Of a DNA stretch of 64,000 bases, positions 8,425-17,227 are shown piece by piece; positions within the stretch are counted from its first letter, which is position 1; every line of letters starts with the position of its first letter. Source of the DNA: JBJSXJ01 sp044235425 (lineage in GTDB: Bacteria > Planctomycetota > Planctomycetia > Pirellulales > Pirellulaceae). Under the pieces are notes generated by a model, which saw only the letters and a list, made by a program, of their open reading frames with translations, was not told the origin of the DNA and searched no databases. Where the stretch lies: assembly GCA_044235425.1 (NCBI GenBank), contig JBIIHW010000012.1, positions 1 through 64,000 on the forward strand, read 5' to 3'. Position numbers and translations under genes: made by a program.

Positions 8425-10077
8425 ATGATGCAAGCCAGGAAACTGCTGCTGTTGATCGTTGGGGCGATTCAGATTGGGTTGCTCGTGCTGCCGATGATGG
8501 GGTCGCCATTACGAGCGGACGAAAACCTTTTGCGCAGAGTCATTGACGCGGAGATAAGAGCTACCTGGCAACGAGAAAAGGTGAGTCCCTCGCCGACCGC
8601 GAACGATTCCGAGTTTCTGCGCCGAGTTTCGCTCGACTTGGTCGGCGTGGTGCCAACCTATGAGGAGACGATCGCCTATCTCCAGGATCCGTCTCCGCAA
8701 AAGCGTGAAGCACTAGTTGATCGTTTATTGGCAGATCAACGTTACGCGCAGCATCAAGCAGATATCTGGGATCTGATTCTGTTCGGTCGTCACCCACCGG
8801 GCCATGACACCGACAAACGCGAAGGCATCCAGCGCTGGCTGCGTGACCAGTTCAGCCGGAATCGCCCTTATGACCAGTGGGTTCAGGAGCTGTTAAAAGC
8901 GGAAGGGAACTCCGTCGAGCAAGGACCACCGATCTACTACGCTCAATATCGCAATCAGCCAGAAGATCTCACTGAGGTCGTTACTCAAACATTTTTAGGT
9001 GTGCAGCTGCAGTGTGCGCGCTGTCACGACCATCCGTTCGAAAGCTGGAAGCAACTTGACTTTTATGGTGTTGCCGGATTCTTCGCGCGTCTGCAGATCG
9101 TCGAAGTGGGCAAGAAGGACAATCTGACACTTTATGCCTTGGCCGAAAAGAACTCGGGAGATGTACTATTTACCGGACCAGCAAAAGAGCAGATGCCCGG
9201 CAAAAAAGGTGAACCGGTCGCTCCGAAGTTCCTATCCGGTGATCCACTTGTTGAGCCGCCACTGCCTGAGGGATTTAAGGAAACGAAAGTCGAAAACAAT
9301 AAACCTCCACCTGCACCTTTCTTTTCTCGCAAGGATCAATTCGCCGCCTGGGTAACTCGAGCCGATAACCCGTACTTTTCTCGGGCCATCGCCAATCGAC
9401 TTTGGGCGCAGCATTTTGGTCGAGGCTTGGTGCATCCGGTCGATAACATGAGTGCCTCGAATTCGCCCAGTCACCCGGCTCTCTTGGATGCCCTGGCAGG
9501 CTGGCTTGTCGAACATCGCTTTGATCTGCGCGGGGCCATCCGCGAGATGGTGTTGAGTAATACCTATGGATTATCTTCGCGGGGAACGACTGGCGAATCG
9601 CTACCGCAGTGGTTTCAGCACGCTCGCACTCGACCGCTTTCCGCGGAAGAACTGGCTGAATCCTGGCGCGTCGTCACGAACTACGATGCCACGGTTAAAG
9701 ACAAACCAAACGAGAAACGTGGTCAGAGATTTCGCCCACTCACCGGCGATTACGTGCTGCGATTTTTTGGACAGCCCACCAATGGTACCGGTGATTTTCA
9801 AGGTGGATTGGCCGAGCATCTTTATCTGAATAACGGGCAACTTGGCAGCTTGCTTGTGACCGCGCCCGGTGGCCTCGTGGCCGAACTGGCGCGCAATGAA
9901 CAGTCCTGGGACAATAGGGTCGAGCGACTATTTCTGCAGGTCTTGAATCGCCCTCCAGCGACGGAAGAGCGCGAGAAGATGATCGAGCTATTATCAGCGG
10001 AAAAGGATCCACAGGAACGTTTGCGCGACGTCATCTGGGCGCTGATGACCTGTAGCGAGTTTCGCTTTAACCACTGA
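8425..10077 (+). CDS. DUF1549/DUF1553 (PSCyt2/PSD1) protein, short form
   Basis: A 550-residue protein with a signal peptide (KLLLLIVGAIQIGLLVLPMMG). The DUF1549 domain occupies about 35-250 with FLRRVSLDLVGVVPT, VDRLLADQRYAQHQADIW and a CxxCH in QLQCARCHDHPFESW near residue 196. The DUF1553 domain occupies about 310-550, with NPYFSRAIANRLWAQHFGRG and SNSPSHPALLDALA. It lacks the large insert of the 913-3750 paralogue, so the two copies belong to different subfamilies. GGGGAGC lies 7 nt before the ATG. DUF1501 follows after 98 bp, so this is the second complete PSD1-DUF1501 pair in the block. Role unknown. Confidence 0.9.
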   Translation: MMQARKLLLLIVGAIQIGLLVLPMMGSPLRADENLLRRVIDAEIRATWQREKVSPSPTANDSEFLRRVSLDLVGVVPTYEETIAYLQDPSPQKREALVDRLLADQRYAQHQADIWDLILFGRHPPGHDTDKREGIQRWLRDQFSRNRPYDQWVQELLKAEGNSVEQGPPIYYAQYRNQPEDLTEVVTQTFLGVQLQCARCHDHPFESWKQLDFYGVAGFFARLQIVEVGKKDNLTLYALAEKNSGDVLFTGPAKEQMPGKKGEPVAPKFLSGDPLVEPPLPEGFKETKVENNKPPPAPFFSRKDQFAAWVTRADNPYFSRAIANRLWAQHFGRGLVHPVDNMSASNSPSHPALLDALAGWLVEHRFDLRGAIREMVLSNTYGLSSRGTTGESLPQWFQHARTRPLSAEELAESWRVVTNYDATVKDKPNEKRGQRFRPLTGDYVLRFFGQPTNGTGDFQGGLAEHLYLNNGQLGSLLVTAPGGLVAELARNEQSWDNRVERLFLQVLNRPPATEEREKMIELLSAEKDPQERLRDVIWALMTCSEFRFNH

Positions 10078-10175
10078 TGTCGCTGCGTGACCGGGACTGC
10101 TCAAGGCTGACCAACGAACGATGAGACAGGTTTACAAAACTCTGGGTCGACGGAAAACAACGAGGAGTTTGCACC

Positions 10176-11447
10176 ATGCAACCAAGTTTTAGTCGTGTCG
10201 ATCATTTATCACGGCGAGCGTTGATGAAAGGCTTGCTAGGGACGACGGCCGGCGGCGTGGTCATGAACTGGGGAGCACTCACGCATTGGTCAGCGCTGGC
10301 CGATCAAGTAAGACGTCAGCAAAAGCATTGCATCTATCTCTTCATGAATGGCGGCGCAAGCCAATTCGAGACGTTGGATATGAAACCGGGGCGACCCACC
10401 GGTGGGCTGTTTCGTCCGATCGCATCCAACGTCGTCGGAACTCAGGTCTGCGAGTTAATGCCCAAGATGGCACGGCAAATGGATCAGATTGCCATCATTC
10501 GATCGATGCGCACCAGCGAGGTCGATCATCCAGGTGGTATCTATCTCATGCATACCGGTTATCGTCCCACCGCAAATGTGCGATTTCCTGAGATTGGAGC
10601 GATTGTTGCGAAGTATCAGGGACAACCCGCCACAGACCTCCCCAATTTCATCAAGATTTTTGGACATGGAGGGGCTGGTAGCGGTTTTCTCGGCCCCAAG
10701 TACCTGCCGTTTGAAATCAGCCCCGAGGGTCAATTACCGACATTTTCCAGTGGCGGGCTAGAGCCCGCTCGTGAACTTAAACGACATGAAGTGCGTGCGT
10801 TCCTGGAAGATCGCTTTGGACGTGATCGCAAATCGGAGGCCGCTCAAATCCATCGCGAGTCCTATGAAGCGGCGCGGCGACTGCAAAGTGCTCATCAAGC
10901 CTTTAAGGTGGATGCGGAATGGGAGAAATATCGTTCGCTCTATGGCGATTCGACGTTTGGGCGACGCTGCCTGCTTGCGCGGCGATTGGTCGAAGCGGGA
11001 GTTCCTTTTATCGAAGTGGGCCAGAGCAGCTACGATTCTCATGCGGACAATTTCGCTTGGCACAAGGGATTGGTGCCGCCGATGGAACATGCCTGGGCGG
11101 GATTGCTGACCGATCTACGTGAACGCGGACTACTGGACAAAACGCTGGTTATCTGGGCAGGTGAAATTGGACGTACTCCACAAATCAATAATCGAGCGGG
11201 CAGGGATCACTACGTGCGCAGTTGGACTACCGCACTTGCTGGTTGTGGAATTAAAGGCGGCCTCACATATGGCGCCAGTGACGAAGATGGCCTGGACGTG
11301 AAAGATAACCCCGTCACCGAGGGTGATTTTTTTGCCACCATTTATCAAGCCCTTTCCATCGATCCCACAATCGAGAACCTGGCAGGTGTCCGTCCCGTTC
11401 CACTTGCCCCCTTCGGCTCCCGCGTCGTGCGCGACCTGATCACCTGA
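10176..11447 (+). CDS. DUF1501 family protein, second copy
   Basis: A 423-residue protein with a Tat-like N-terminus (SRRALMKGLLGTTAGGVVM). Family landmarks are IYLFMNGGASQFETLDMKPG, IRSMRTSEVDHPGGIYLMHTG, FGRRCLLARRLVEAGVPFIE, YDSHADNF and the C-terminal LVIWAGEIGRTPQ with AGRDHY. It shares the fold signatures of the 3857 protein but is clearly divergent, which fits pairing with a different PSD1 partner. AGGAG lies 8 nt upstream of the ATG. The preceding DUF1549/DUF1553 gene and the following WD40 gene are on the same strand with short gaps, so co-transcription is likely. Confidence 0.9.
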   Translation: MQPSFSRVDHLSRRALMKGLLGTTAGGVVMNWGALTHWSALADQVRRQQKHCIYLFMNGGASQFETLDMKPGRPTGGLFRPIASNVVGTQVCELMPKMARQMDQIAIIRSMRTSEVDHPGGIYLMHTGYRPTANVRFPEIGAIVAKYQGQPATDLPNFIKIFGHGGAGSGFLGPKYLPFEISPEGQLPTFSSGGLEPARELKRHEVRAFLEDRFGRDRKSEAAQIHRESYEAARRLQSAHQAFKVDAEWEKYRSLYGDSTFGRRCLLARRLVEAGVPFIEVGQSSYDSHADNFAWHKGLVPPMEHAWAGLLTDLRERGLLDKTLVIWAGEIGRTPQINNRAGRDHYVRSWTTALAGCGIKGGLTYGASDEDGLDVKDNPVTEGDFFATIYQALSIDPTIENLAGVRPVPLAPFGSRVVRDLIT

Positions 11448-11540
11448 TCTCACCTAATGCATGAGTCACCAAACAGCCATGCTGGTCGTAACTACGATCT
11501 GTGCTCATCCATCACTCGACATCCAACCGCTGACTTTCGC

Positions 11541-12728
11541 ATGAACATTCAGAATCCAAAATTATTGTGGCAATTGAATTTTGAAGGCGCTTGGCCAACA
11601 GCCATCACTTTTTTAGGCTCCAGTCGACGCATCGCGGCGGCGAATCAGGCTGGCGAACTGTTTGTCTGGGACCTGCCTGAGAGTCCGCCCAACTGGGAAG
11701 CCCCTAAAGACAGCCAGCGCAAAGCGCCCGATCATCCGCCCACCCGCAAACTTGAAGGACACTCCAACGGCATCACGCGCCTGCTGGCCACCGCCGATGG
11801 ACAGACACTGATTTCCGCGAGCCTCGATCATTCTATTCAGATTTGGCAACCCGCCGCGGCTGCCACAGGAACCACAACCGCGATTTTGGACATCGAACAG
11901 CGCAAAAGCAAAGCCAAGCGCGAGCGTGCGGATGAGCATCTGACGGCACCAGGAGTCTCGGTGGAGACGATCACGAGCAGTCATAAGCTAGTGGGTCACG
12001 AGGATTGGATTCTCTCAATGGCTTGTGATCGCGATGTGCAGCGCCTGATCAGTGGTGACATGGCCGCGCGCGTGATTGTTTGGGATCTAACTCAGCACCA
12101 AGAACAGCAGCGCTGGTCCGGATACCCGTGGAACTGGATTCAAGCCGTGGCGCTGACCGCCGACGGCCATACGGCCGTTGTCAGCGAGCATCGTTACAAG
12201 CGCGATGATTTCGATATTCCATCGGCAGCTCTGCGTCTCTTCGATGCCACCAACGGTCAAGAAAAACTTGACATCTTGAAGGTGATGTTTCCAAAGTACA
12301 AGCCGGAAGATACGTCGTACGGCGGGGGACAGATCTGGCGCAAGTTTGTCGCTCAGGGACTGATCGCCGCTGACATCTCACCCAACAATGAGCTCGTGGC
12401 ACTCGGACAGGGCGGTGAAACCGATACGGGCAAGGTGCAACTGGTGGAACTCGCCACGGGTAAACTCGTGCGGGAAGTTGCTGGTCATCAATATGGAGTG
12501 ACCGACGTGAAGTTTTCCGCTGATGGAAAATACGTTCTTTCGGTGGGACGAGACACCACGCTGCGAGTTTGTCGGGTCGAGGATGGCAAAGAAGTCGCAG
12601 CACTTGGCAGTCCCCGCGGTGGTCAGTTCAAAGACTGGTTATCAGCGATTGCGATCGCGCCCGATCAATCGACTGTCGCCGCTACGGACATTGCTGGTCA
12701 AGTGCATGTCTGGTCGCTCAGTGATTAG
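11541..12728 (+). CDS. WD40-repeat protein
   Basis: A 395-residue protein made of WD40 repeats. Clear blades end in ELFVWDLPE, SIQIWQPA, RVIVWDLTQ, TLRVCRVEDG and VHVWSLSD, with typical GH segments such as LEGHSNGITRLLAT, LVGHEDWILSMAC and VAGHQYGVTDVKF. About seven blades would close a propeller. The start at 11541 (MNIQNPKLLWQLNF) is preferred over 11457 because the extra 28 residues are not repeat-like. No signal peptide is visible, so it may be cytoplasmic, unlike its neighbours. WD40 proteins commonly accompany PSD1/DUF1501 genes in planctomycetes; a scaffold role is inference. Its TAG stop supplies the first G of the following heptamer array. Confidence 0.88.
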   Translation: MNIQNPKLLWQLNFEGAWPTAITFLGSSRRIAAANQAGELFVWDLPESPPNWEAPKDSQRKAPDHPPTRKLEGHSNGITRLLATADGQTLISASLDHSIQIWQPAAAATGTTTAILDIEQRKSKAKRERADEHLTAPGVSVETITSSHKLVGHEDWILSMACDRDVQRLISGDMAARVIVWDLTQHQEQQRWSGYPWNWIQAVALTADGHTAVVSEHRYKRDDFDIPSAALRLFDATNGQEKLDILKVMFPKYKPEDTSYGGGQIWRKFVAQGLIAADISPNNELVALGQGGETDTGKVQLVELATGKLVREVAGHQYGVTDVKFSADGKYVLSVGRDTTLRVCRVEDGKEVAALGSPRGGQFKDWLSAIAIAPDQSTVAATDIAGQVHVWSLSD

Positions 12729-12839
12729 GGGTTCGGGGTTCGGGGTTCGGGGTTCGGGGTTTGGGGTTTGGGGTTCGGGGTTCGGGGTTCGGGGTTCGGG
12801 GTTCGGGGTTCGGGGTTTGGGGTTTGGGGTTCGGGGTTT
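12728..12839 (+). repeat. Heptamer tandem array (GGGGTTC/GGGGTTT), 16 units
   Basis: Sixteen exact 7-bp units, differing only at the last base in the order CCCCTTCCCCCCTTCT. The array starts inside the stop codon of the WD40 gene and ends 25 bp before the next start codon. The G-runs could form G-quadruplexes on the coding strand. It is followed by a T-run (tttttttg, about 12843-12850), so the array could also act on transcription termination or on the ribosome-binding region of the next gene. Confidence 0.98.
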
Positions 12840-12864
12840 ATATTTTTTTGTGAGGATATAGTTT

Positions 12865-13815
12865 ATGGCGGGTCGGCTGAAGGTGCGTTGGACGCGGTGG
12901 TGGATGTTGAGTGTGGGGCTGTGCGGGTTGCTGGCTGGCGTGCGGGAAGATCTGCACGCCGACGAGCCGATCAAGCATTCATTTTTTATCGCCGGTCCGA
13001 GCTTTACGGGGATTATTGATGAAGACGGGAAAGAGGCGTGGAATGCAGGGCGACCAGCTGCTCGGGATGGCGACGTCCTACCAAACGGGAATGTGCTGAT
13101 TGCCTGGTCCGACGAAGTGCGGGAGTTCACTCGTAACAAAGAGACCGTCTTCCACTATCGCAAGTCAGCGGAAAATGGAGAGATCGGTACGGCCGAACGA
13201 CTGGAGAACGGTCGCACACTGATTACTGAACTGGGCCGCAAGCCGCGACTGCTGGAAGTGGAAGCCGATGGCAAGACGATTGCCGTGGAGTTTCCGCTGC
13301 AGCCGGAAACCGATAACGCTCACATGCAAACTCGCATGGCACGCAAGCTGCCCGGTGGCACCTACCTCGTGCCGCACCTTTTGGCATTCAAAGTGAAAGA
13401 GTATGCCGCGGACGGAAAAGTACTGAAGGAATTCAAGACCGACATGGACGAACTGGGCGGTCGCAAGGCGGAAAACTGGCCATTCACCGCCATCCGCTTG
13501 GACGGTGGTCGGACTCTGGTCAATCTGACTCATGGAAATAAGACCGTGGAACTAGACGCCGACGGCAAAGTGGTCTGGAAGGTAAGCAACGAGGATTTTC
13601 CGCAGGAGCAACCCTTCGTCGATCCTTGCGGCGGCCAGCGCCTTCCCAACGGTAACACGGTCATCGCCAGTTACGGCACGAACAAAGCGATCAAGGTTTT
13701 TGAGGTGACGCCGGACAAGAAGATTGTGTGGACCTACACCGGCCCGCATCGCGCCCACGAAATTCAAATCCTGACCACCAACGGGAAGCCGGTGGAAGGT
13801 AAACCGATGAAATAA
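12865..13815 (+). CDS. Exported beta-propeller protein (arylsulfotransferase/PQQ-like repeats)
   Basis: A 316-residue protein. The N-terminus (RWWMLSVGLCGLLAG) is a signal peptide or anchor. The body is built of repeats with the pattern PNGNVLIAWSD, ENGRTLITELG, PGGTYLVPHL, DGGRTLVNLTHGN and PNGNTVIASYG, each followed by a strand such as ADGKVVWKV. This is the arylsulfotransferase-like or PQQ-like propeller pattern. GAGGAT lies 8 nt before the ATG. Neighbouring sulfatase and PSD1/DUF1501 genes suggest a shared pathway, but the catalytic His/Arg of true aryl-sulfotransferases cannot be assigned, so a binding role is as likely. Last gene of the co-directional block. Confidence 0.75.
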   Translation: MAGRLKVRWTRWWMLSVGLCGLLAGVREDLHADEPIKHSFFIAGPSFTGIIDEDGKEAWNAGRPAARDGDVLPNGNVLIAWSDEVREFTRNKETVFHYRKSAENGEIGTAERLENGRTLITELGRKPRLLEVEADGKTIAVEFPLQPETDNAHMQTRMARKLPGGTYLVPHLLAFKVKEYAADGKVLKEFKTDMDELGGRKAENWPFTAIRLDGGRTLVNLTHGNKTVELDADGKVVWKVSNEDFPQEQPFVDPCGGQRLPNGNTVIASYGTNKAIKVFEVTPDKKIVWTYTGPHRAHEIQILTTNGKPVEGKPMK

Positions 13816-13829
13816 GTCCGCAAAGGACC

Positions 13830-13945
13830 GAAGGGGGCTCACGCCAAGGCGGCTTGGGGGCTCACGCAAAGACACGAAAGGGGTTCACTCAAAGGCGCAA
13901 AGGCGCGAAGCTAGGGCTCACGCAAAAGCGCGAAAAGGGCCCCTG
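13830..13945 (+). repeat. Interspersed GGCTCACGCAAAGGCGCGAA-type words
   Basis: Four imperfect copies of a roughly 25-35 bp unit with the core ggctcacgcaaaggcgcgaa appear in succession just after the beta-propeller gene. The same word in the same orientation recurs at about 17040-17172. The rest of the gap to 14101 holds no recognisable gene. Confidence 0.8.
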
Positions 13946-14101
13946 ATTTCCATGACATGGAGTTGGAGAGCCCGCTAAGAAAACTGAATTCGTTATCTGA
14001 CTGCGATTACTCATGCAAAATATGTCGGCCACAGCGGCTGGCATTCGATTAACAACTGTTCATAGAAAGCTTTTAATCATGTGAGCCAAGCGAGGTGCCG
14101 T

Positions 14102-14608
14102 ATGTCCCGTAAGATTGGGGCGTTCATCCTAGTTGCATGTTTCGGACTTTGGACCATTTATCGAATTGGGGAATTGAAAAGTGAGCTTCGATCCGCCCAA
14201 GAGCAAGTCACCAAACTGAAGGTCCTGTTCCGCCAGACTAAATCGAACCTCGCGGTTGAAAGCCTAACCATTCGCTCAAATGCGAGCAAATCGTTGGAAG
14301 GTTTTAATTTACTGCGACAGGACTGGGAAAAATTTGAACATCAATACTCGCCTGAGATTCGAAAGGCACTCGAGGAAAACTTGATCGCCGCCGCCGAGGC
14401 TAAGCGACTCATGGAAAATGAATATAAAAACAGTGACGCAGCTCTTGCAAAGTTAAAAGTCCAATTCAAATCGATCGAGCAATTACAAGAGGAGAGCATT
14501 CGCCAAGCTGCCAGTATTCGCGACCTAAACGATATCGAAAAGCTCGAGCAGAAGGCGGGGGAAATCGAGTCCAAGCTGAAGACCATCGAGGAGAACGCCG
14601 AACGTTAA
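14102..14608 (+). CDS. Membrane-anchored coiled-coil protein, interrupted by a stop codon
   Basis: A 168-residue product if translation stops at TAA 14606-14608. One N-terminal transmembrane helix (IGAFILVACFGLWTIYRIG) is followed by an almost uninterrupted coiled coil rich in E, K, L and A (for example ELKSELRSAQEQVTKLKVLF and EKLEQKAGEIESKLKTIEEN). The frame could begin at GTG 14081, but ATG 14102 puts the membrane helix first. The same frame stays open for another 51 codons after the stop, with the same composition. So this is either a recent nonsense mutation, a tolerated truncation, or stop-codon readthrough. AT-richer than its neighbours. I do not recognise the family; no function is assigned. 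Confidence 0.6.
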   Translation: MSRKIGAFILVACFGLWTIYRIGELKSELRSAQEQVTKLKVLFRQTKSNLAVESLTIRSNASKSLEGFNLLRQDWEKFEHQYSPEIRKALEENLIAAAEAKRLMENEYKNSDAALAKLKVQFKSIEQLQEESIRQAASIRDLNDIEKLEQKAGEIESKLKTIEENAER

Positions 14609-14764
14609 ATCTCCGAAGCCCAATCCATCGCCGAACGTGCTGAGACAGCTCGCCAGGTTGATCACATTAAACATCAAGCTGAGAAATCGCGACTAGAATC
14701 GGAATTGAGGGTTGCAGAATGGAAATTGAGGGATGCAAAAAATAGATTGCGCAGGCACGGTTAG
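14609..14764 (+). other. In-frame coiled-coil continuation after TAA
   Basis: Reading on in the frame of the preceding gene gives 51 codons to TAG 14762-14764, including AERAETARQVDHIKHQAEKS and LRVAEWKLRDAKNRLRRHG. The E/A/R/K-rich heptad character matches the upstream part, so the two segments were probably one 220-residue protein. It has no start codon of its own in a good context. Confidence 0.6.
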
Positions 14765-14954
14765 TATTTGTTTTAACCATCACTCTAATCCCAATACCGC
14801 CACTATGTGCATTAAGGCGGCAATCTCTGCTCACCTCGAAGTGATCGCTCGCCGGAATTTTTTAGCTGTCCATTGACCTATCGTCCGTGAGCCTGCCTTC
14901 TCCGAGAAAGTTGTTCACAACGAGATTCTGTCCATCCGACTCCTTGTCAACGAC

Positions 14955-15045
14955 TCCCTCCCTCCTCCGCGCCTCTGTGTCTCCGTGCGAAACAAACCCG
15001 TGGCTCCGTGCGCAACTCGGTGTCCCCGTGCGCACCCCACCCGCA
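14955..15045. repeat. Interspersed CTCTGTGTCTCCGTGCG-type words
   Basis: Contains cgcctctgtgtctccgtgcg followed by two further degenerate copies (gtggctccgtgcgcaa, gtgtccccgtgcgca). The same family recurs at 17228-17366 and, on the opposite strand, near 27490. It sits just beyond the 3' end of the ATP-grasp gene. From 14765 to 14954 I see nothing else. Confidence 0.75.
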
Positions 15046-15054
15046 CCGCACAGA

Positions 15055-16164
15055 TCAAGTTGTTTTCCAGAGGGACTCCCAGCCGAGTCCCTGGAAGGCG
15101 GGGCCGATGGTGGCTTCCACAAAACGAATGCCAGCCTTGTAGAGATTGCATTCGTAGATCTGGGGCTGGCCGGCTTGGTCAATGGTGAGGTCCCAGCCCA
15201 TCACGCCCGTCAGGCCAAAGCCGTTGTGCAAGCCCACCGTCAATTGCCGCAGAGTGTGAAACTCCGGTACGACCAGTCCCTCGAACTGGCAGCCGGTGTC
15301 AGGATGCCCGGTAATCGCCTCGAAGTTTTGCGACCGATAGCCCAATCGCCGCAATGCACCCGTCGCCAGATCCATGGGAATGTTCAGCCCATCTTCCGGT
15401 ACCACGGACTGCTGATGGCTACGAGCGATCCGTAAATAAGCGGCTTTCGGAACTGCCTGGCCAGCGGAGTCCAAGACCGTAAGAATGCGAATCGTAGGGC
15501 CACCATCGGGAACGAGCTGTTGAAAGAACTCGTGGGGTCGTACCCACGCTTGAATTACTCCGTCGGGCAAGGCTGACCAATTCAGTGCCGTGCATTCGGT
15601 GCGACGTAGTCGGTAAATACCCTGGCCGCGCTTCGAAGCATTACGCTTGAAAACAGCATCGTTTCCGCTTGCAAACACTACGTTCGCCACCTGGGCCACC
15701 GTGAGCGGCCGGAACTCGCGATCAAATAGCTGACCATCAACGACATAGGCCAAGTCCGGAAAGGCAGTCGAGTTCAGCAGGCGACGAGTCAGATGTCGGC
15801 CCTGGGCCAGTCGACCCACATGACAAATGCGTGGCAAGACAAATTCTTCATAGTACGAGTTGGGAATCCAACCGTCGTAAAACTCACGACGCAGCGCTGC
15901 ATAGACGTAGAGCCCCATGGCATGACGGACGTGCCCCAGCACGTCGCGAGCATACTCATCTGCTCGGCGACGCAGTGGCAACGGCAAGCGACCATAGTGC
16001 GCCTCGACCTTGGCCAGCAGTCGCAGGTTGTTTTTGTCACGGAAACGATGACGACCAAGCTGCCAGATCTGTCTTAACAGCGCCGCCGGACGCAAATTCC
16101 GAAACCGGGACTGCTGGGAAGTTAAATCAGATAAGGGATCAACAGACCGCTTCGCACCCGACAT
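15055..16164 (-). CDS. Sugar-transfer-associated ATP-grasp family protein
   Basis: A 369-residue protein. The C-terminal half has the features of the ATP-grasp enzymes associated with sugar transfer (ATPgrasp_ST): a lysine-bearing VFASGNDAVFKRNASKRGQG segment, a TIRILTVLD strand, and near the end GVMGWDLTIDQAGQPQIYECN, which carries the acidic metal-binding residues. The N-terminal part is helical and basic (RHRFRDKNNLRLLAKVEAHY). Family members are usually found in capsule or exopolysaccharide clusters and probably form an amide or ester bond on a carbohydrate. No other polysaccharide gene lies next to it here. The ATG at 16164 is chosen over the TTG just before it; GAGG lies 9 nt upstream. 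Acceptor substrate unknown. Confidence 0.75.
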   Translation of the reverse strand: MSGAKRSVDPLSDLTSQQSRFRNLRPAALLRQIWQLGRHRFRDKNNLRLLAKVEAHYGRLPLPLRRRADEYARDVLGHVRHAMGLYVYAALRREFYDGWIPNSYYEEFVLPRICHVGRLAQGRHLTRRLLNSTAFPDLAYVVDGQLFDREFRPLTVAQVANVVFASGNDAVFKRNASKRGQGIYRLRRTECTALNWSALPDGVIQAWVRPHEFFQQLVPDGGPTIRILTVLDSAGQAVPKAAYLRIARSHQQSVVPEDGLNIPMDLATGALRRLGYRSQNFEAITGHPDTGCQFEGLVVPEFHTLRQLTVGLHNGFGLTGVMGWDLTIDQAGQPQIYECNLYKAGIRFVEATIGPAFQGLGWESLWKTT

Positions 16165-16356
16165 CAAACTTCGCCTCAGAATAAATCAGAATCAGGCCAA
16201 CAACAGAACAGGAACGGATCACTGGGTTCCAGCATGCTTCCAGCCATGTGACTGTCAATCCTGAGTTTAACCAAGCACCTCGGCTGGCAAAAAGTTGGGG
16301 ATTCAATCCAACGCCAGAGATTCATGAACATGAGACGAAGTCGGCAAGCCCACTCG

Positions 16357-16956
16357 TTATTTGACGCTCGTCACCTCTTGCGGTGCTAACGTCGCCCCTG
16401 CTTCCACCGGAATGCTGATGATCAGGCCTGCGAATTTGGGTGTGGTAGACTGAGCTGCAAATGCACCACCATGGCAACTCACGCAGCCACCAGACAGCGA
16501 AATGCTGCCGGCACGCCGGTAAAATCCATCTTCAATCGTCTCCACAAATTTTTCGCTCTTGGCCAACTTGCGCGCGGCACTCTGCTCAAACCCCGTCTTC
16601 GGCTCATGCCCCAGACTCATCGGAGCAAAACTGGCAGAAATCCACCGCGCCTGGATCTGCGTCTCCCGCTCGACGCTGCGAAACACATCTTCCAAGGCCC
16701 GCGCCGGAACCGACGCGCGCTCACCATGAAAATAGCGTTCATGAATGACATCCAGCGAAGTGGAGTAGATGGTGTGCAGCAGCTGCGCCCGCTCGCGCGC
16801 AGCCGCGAGGGACAGGCGAGGCATTGGGGCCGCTGCAGTTGCGGCATTGTCACCAGCAGGAACCATCGGCGGCTCGGCTGCGACCGCCAGGTAAGTGGCG
16901 CACAACGTTACCAGCCCTACCATGCTCAAGAGTGCCCACCATTCTCTGCTCTTCAT
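16357..16956 (-). CDS. DUF3365 haem-binding sensor-like protein (c-type CxxCH)
   Basis: A 199-residue exported protein. The signal peptide or anchor is WWALLSMVGLVTLCATYLAVA. The remainder fits the DUF3365 (Tll0287-like) sensing domain: a long helix carrying LLHTIYSTSLDVIHERYF, VFRSVERETQIQARWISASF and a late CxxCH motif in SGGCVSCHGGAFA, which binds haem c. It ends in IPVEA just after the haem segment, so there is no attached kinase, cyclase or methyl-accepting domain. AAGGA lies 7 nt before the ATG. It stands alone, 192 bp upstream (in genome order) of the ATP-grasp gene. Redox or ligand sensing is the inferred role; a stand-alone electron carrier is the alternative. Confidence 0.8.
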   Translation of the reverse strand: MKSREWWALLSMVGLVTLCATYLAVAAEPPMVPAGDNAATAAAPMPRLSLAAARERAQLLHTIYSTSLDVIHERYFHGERASVPARALEDVFRSVERETQIQARWISASFAPMSLGHEPKTGFEQSAARKLAKSEKFVETIEDGFYRRAGSISLSGGCVSCHGGAFAAQSTTPKFAGLIISIPVEAGATLAPQEVTSVK

Positions 16957-17039
16957 GTTTCATTCCTTTGCAGCTAGATACATCGTCAAAATGCTGCCCC
17001 CCAATCTCATCGGCAATTGTAGACATCCTTGTCCACTTC

Positions 17040-17172
17040 AAGCAAGTAGCGCCGCGAGGGATCAGCCCAAGGCGCAAAAGGGAGGGCTCACGCAAAGGCA
17101 AGGTGGGCTCGCTTAAAGGCCAGGAACGAGGGCTCACGCAAAGGCGCGAAGGCGCGAAGGCGCGAAGAAAGC
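17040..17172 (+). repeat. Interspersed GGCTCACGCAAAGGCGCGAA-type words, second locus
   Basis: Three to four degenerate copies of ggctcacgcaaaggcgcgaa, ending in a short tandem ggcgcgaa(ggcgcgaa)2. Same family and orientation as 13830-13945. The stretch 16957-17039 holds nothing recognisable. Confidence 0.8.
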
Positions 17173-17227
17173 ACGCAACCAACGGACTCGATCAATTCAT
17201 GAATAAGCCAAAAAAACATGATCAAAA

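Noticed and set aside
12728..12839. CRISPR array
   Set aside because: Units are 7 bp with no spacers.
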